From Candidatus Hydrogenedentota bacterium (GTDB lineage: Bacteria; Hydrogenedentota; Hydrogenedentia; Hydrogenedentales; JAEUWI01), in NCBI GenBank assembly GCA_019637335.1, contig JAHBVV010000012.1, forward strand, positions 1-64,000: 64,000 nt of DNA, written 5' to 3'. The translations under genes and the position numbers were made by a program. Of this stretch, positions 62,652 to 64,000 are shown in pieces (position 1 is the first letter of the stretch; the number at the start of each line of letters is the position of its first letter). Under the pieces are notes generated by a model. It was not told the origin of the DNA. It saw nothing but the letters and a program-made list of their open reading frames with translations, and did not search any database.

Positions 62652-63056
62652 TCATGATGGGGACACCACGGTAAGTTCCGCGAAATAGTCTCGATAGAAT
62701 CCGTAATCCCGGGTAATGAGCCGGTCGCATTGTACCGCGGCGTGGCCCGCAACGAGAAAATCCGTGATAAGCCGTTGCCTTGAACCGCCCCGATCAATAT
62801 AGCGTTTCCAATGCTGGCCGGCGACATGGGCGGCATCTCGATTCACGGGCGAGTAACCGATTCCGAGAATGCCCATGTTCTCGTCGAGCACTTCCCGGGA
62901 AGGGAACAGGGCCCCGAGTTCGGCCCAAACGACTTCGCAGGCGACAACCGGGCCATCATTGATGCACTCGCGAAGCAATCTCGCCGACGCTTCGCCATAT
63001 ACGGGGTCGATCTTGAAGACATCGACCAGTACATTTGTATCAACGGCGGAAATCAT
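62652..63056 (-). CDS. vapC: VapC-type PIN-domain toxin
   Basis: A 134-residue PIN-domain ribonuclease. The acidic active-site residues are in place: D6 in 'SAVDTNVLVDVF', E46 in 'EVVWAELGAL', D99 in 'LITDFLVAGHA' and D117 in 'LITRDYGFYRDYF'. Length is normal. It overlaps the antitoxin gene by four bases, as in classic vapBC operons. VapC toxins cut specific RNAs, often initiator tRNA or rRNA loops; the target here is unknown. Confidence 0.93.
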   Translation of the reverse strand: MISAVDTNVLVDVFKIDPVYGEASARLLRECINDGPVVACEVVWAELGALFPSREVLDENMGILGIGYSPVNRDAAHVAGQHWKRYIDRGGSRQRLITDFLVAGHAAVQCDRLITRDYGFYRDYFAELTVVSPS

Positions 63057-63274
63057 TTGGCGCCGCGAACATATGCCATGAGTTCGTCGGTAGAATGATC
63101 AGACTGAAGGCATCCCATCACGCGGCTCACGGGATCTTCGCAGACCGCCTTGATGGCCACCAGCTTGCCGTCCTCCTCGTGAAATTCGAGGACGGTCCGG
63201 GGAGTAATGCCGAGCTTCCGGCGCAATTCCTCCGGTATCCGCACGTCGCCAGATTCCGTTACGATCGCTTCCAT
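63053..63274 (-). CDS. vapB: VapB-type AbrB-fold antitoxin
   Basis: A 73-residue swapped-hairpin AbrB-family antitoxin. 'AIVTESGDVRIPEELRRKLGITPRTVLEFHEEDG' is the DNA-binding part (key residues: Gly8, Ile12, Pro13, Leu20, Gly21). The C-terminal tail would neutralise VapC. The stop overlaps the VapC start by four bases. A palindromic site with an exact TATAAT lies upstream. Confidence 0.92.
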   Translation of the reverse strand: MEAIVTESGDVRIPEELRRKLGITPRTVLEFHEEDGKLVAIKAVCEDPVSRVMGCLQSDHSTDELMAYVRGAK

Positions 63275-63300
63275 GGGGGGCTCCTCTGTTTAAGGCCACG

Positions 63301-63325
63301 GTAACGCCATTATACACCACGTTAC
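63301..63325 (-). promoter_or_regulatory. vapBC promoter with candidate operator palindrome
   Basis: Inverted repeat GTAACG (63301-63306) and CGTTAC (63320-63325) around a minus-strand TATAAT (63314-63309). This placement suits autorepression by VapB or VapBC. No good -35 hexamer is seen. Confidence 0.5.
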
Positions 63326-63559
63326 AGCGCGGGCGCGTGGCGGGCGCAATGTGGCGCGCCCTGTCCGCCGCCGGCAAGTTTCCGCCTCTTTGCCCGCGAC
63401 CCAGCCATTATTCGAGCGCATCAAGGGGCCGGGTTGACCGGGCGCTTACGGAGCGTTAACATCGGCCTGACGCCAACGAAACGCAGCAGTGATAGCATAG
63501 GCGAGTCGCTCTGCCCGGTCGCGCCTCCGAGCCGGCCACAACAACAAGGAGTACCGCAC

Positions 63560-64000
63560 GTGAAGTCACTACAAACGGGTTCCCGCCGGAGCTTTCTCAA
63601 ACAGGCGGCCGCCGTCTCCCTGGGCTTTCAGGGCCTGGAAGCGCTCTTCCTCCGTACGGCCTTCGCGGGCGTTTCCGCCGCCGAGATCCCCGCGGGTTTC
63701 GGGCCGCTCGCCCGCGATCCGCACCGCATCATTGACCTGCCCGAAGGGTTCACCTACCGCGTGGTTTCTTGGGCGGGCGATCCCATGGACGACGGCCTCG
63801 TGGTTCCCGGCGCGCCGGACGGCATGGCGGCGTTCAGCGGACCCGATGGGCTTACCGTGCTGATCCGCAACCACGAGCTCTCGCCAGGGTCCGACGCCAG
63901 CGGCTTCGGCCGCCAGAATGAGCGTCTGCAGAAGATCGACGCCTCGCGGCTGTTCGATCCCGGATTCGGGGCGTCCCCGTCGGCCGGCGGCACGACTACC
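63560..64000 (+). CDS. PhoX/DUF839-family phosphatase, 3' truncated by window
   Basis: The first 147 codons of an open frame that runs past the window end. GTG start with AAGGAG eight bases upstream. The N-terminus is a strong Tat signal, 'SRRSFLKQAA'. The mature part begins with 'DLPEGFTYRVVSWAGDPMDDG' and 'GMAAF', then 'LIRNHELSPG', the characteristic opening of PhoX-type (DUF839) calcium-dependent phosphatases. The rest cannot be seen. It probably releases phosphate from organic esters outside the cytoplasm. Confidence 0.85.
   Translation, partial: MKSLQTGSRRSFLKQAAAVSLGFQGLEALFLRTAFAGVSAAEIPAGFGPLARDPHRIIDLPEGFTYRVVSWAGDPMDDGLVVPGAPDGMAAFSGPDGLTVLIRNHELSPGSDASGFGRQNERLQKIDASRLFDPGFGASPSAGGTTT

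Overview
The window is a GC-rich bacterial chromosome segment with many Tat-exported proteins: three Gfo/Idh/MocA oxidoreductases, a sugar isomerase-like protein, an exported PLP aminotransferase, a gamma-glutamyltransferase and a PhoX-like phosphatase. It also has a sulfatase, a CehA/McbA metallohydrolase, FG-GAP and DUF4091-type domains, flagellins and a GspG-type prepilin. This gene style is typical of environmental PVC-like or Hydrogenedentota-type bacteria that break down polysaccharides. The phylum is an inference from gene content; no rRNA or tRNA gene was seen.

Layout. 0-6.3 kb: an orphan Phd-like antitoxin, a membrane protein and sulfatase pair, a large CehA/McbA-like hydrolase and a YbaK-type deacylase. 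6.4-11.7 kb: a Tat-rich cluster (oxidoreductase, TIM-barrel isomerase, DegT/StrS aminotransferase, secreted propeller-like protein) between a promoter and a strong terminator. 11.7-16.8 kb: a BaiN/HI0933 flavoprotein, an ATPase plus putative nuclease pair, and a vanadium-haloperoxidase/PAP2-like lipoprotein. 17.1-27.1 kb: a long co-directional cluster (two Tat oxidoreductases, a 1137-aa FG-GAP/DUF4091 protein, an SDR, a DapA-like aldolase and an NRAMP-like transporter) with a promoter and a terminator. It reads as one catabolic unit of unknown substrate. 27.5-37.4 kb: an aldehyde dehydrogenase, a repeat-rich spacer, a methyltransferase, gamma-glutamyltransferase, a GH3-LysM protein, a coiled-coil protein and an aldo/keto reductase.

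37.5-40.1 kb: a zinc-ribbon/PH-domain gene split by an IS256-family element. The element has an 8-bp target duplication and terminal inverted repeats, and removing it restores the reading frame. 40.3-45.1 kb: three tandem flagellins, a FlaG-like gene and a secreted protein, with an exact sigma-28-type promoter about 440 bases upstream of the first flagellin. 45.3-50 kb: dispersed repeats, a TauE/SafE permease, a prepilin with its own promoter and terminator, and a divergent epimerase/glycosyltransferase pair. 50-59.3 kb: an accessory stretch with several lower-GC parts: tandem-duplicated secreted proteins, gene remnants, a nucleotidyltransferase-fold two-gene module, a second NRAMP-like transporter and an ATPase plus TOPRIM-like pair. 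59.3-64 kb: trpS, a YhbY-family gene, a GH10-like hydrolase, vapBC with a candidate operator, and the start of a PhoX-like gene cut by the window edge.

The most promising candidates for undescribed systems are three two-gene modules: ATPase plus PD-(D/E)XK-like, NTase-fold plus partner, and ATPase plus TOPRIM-like. Two NRAMP-related transporters without the metal-binding motifs and a Tat-targeted PLP aminotransferase pathway are also notable.
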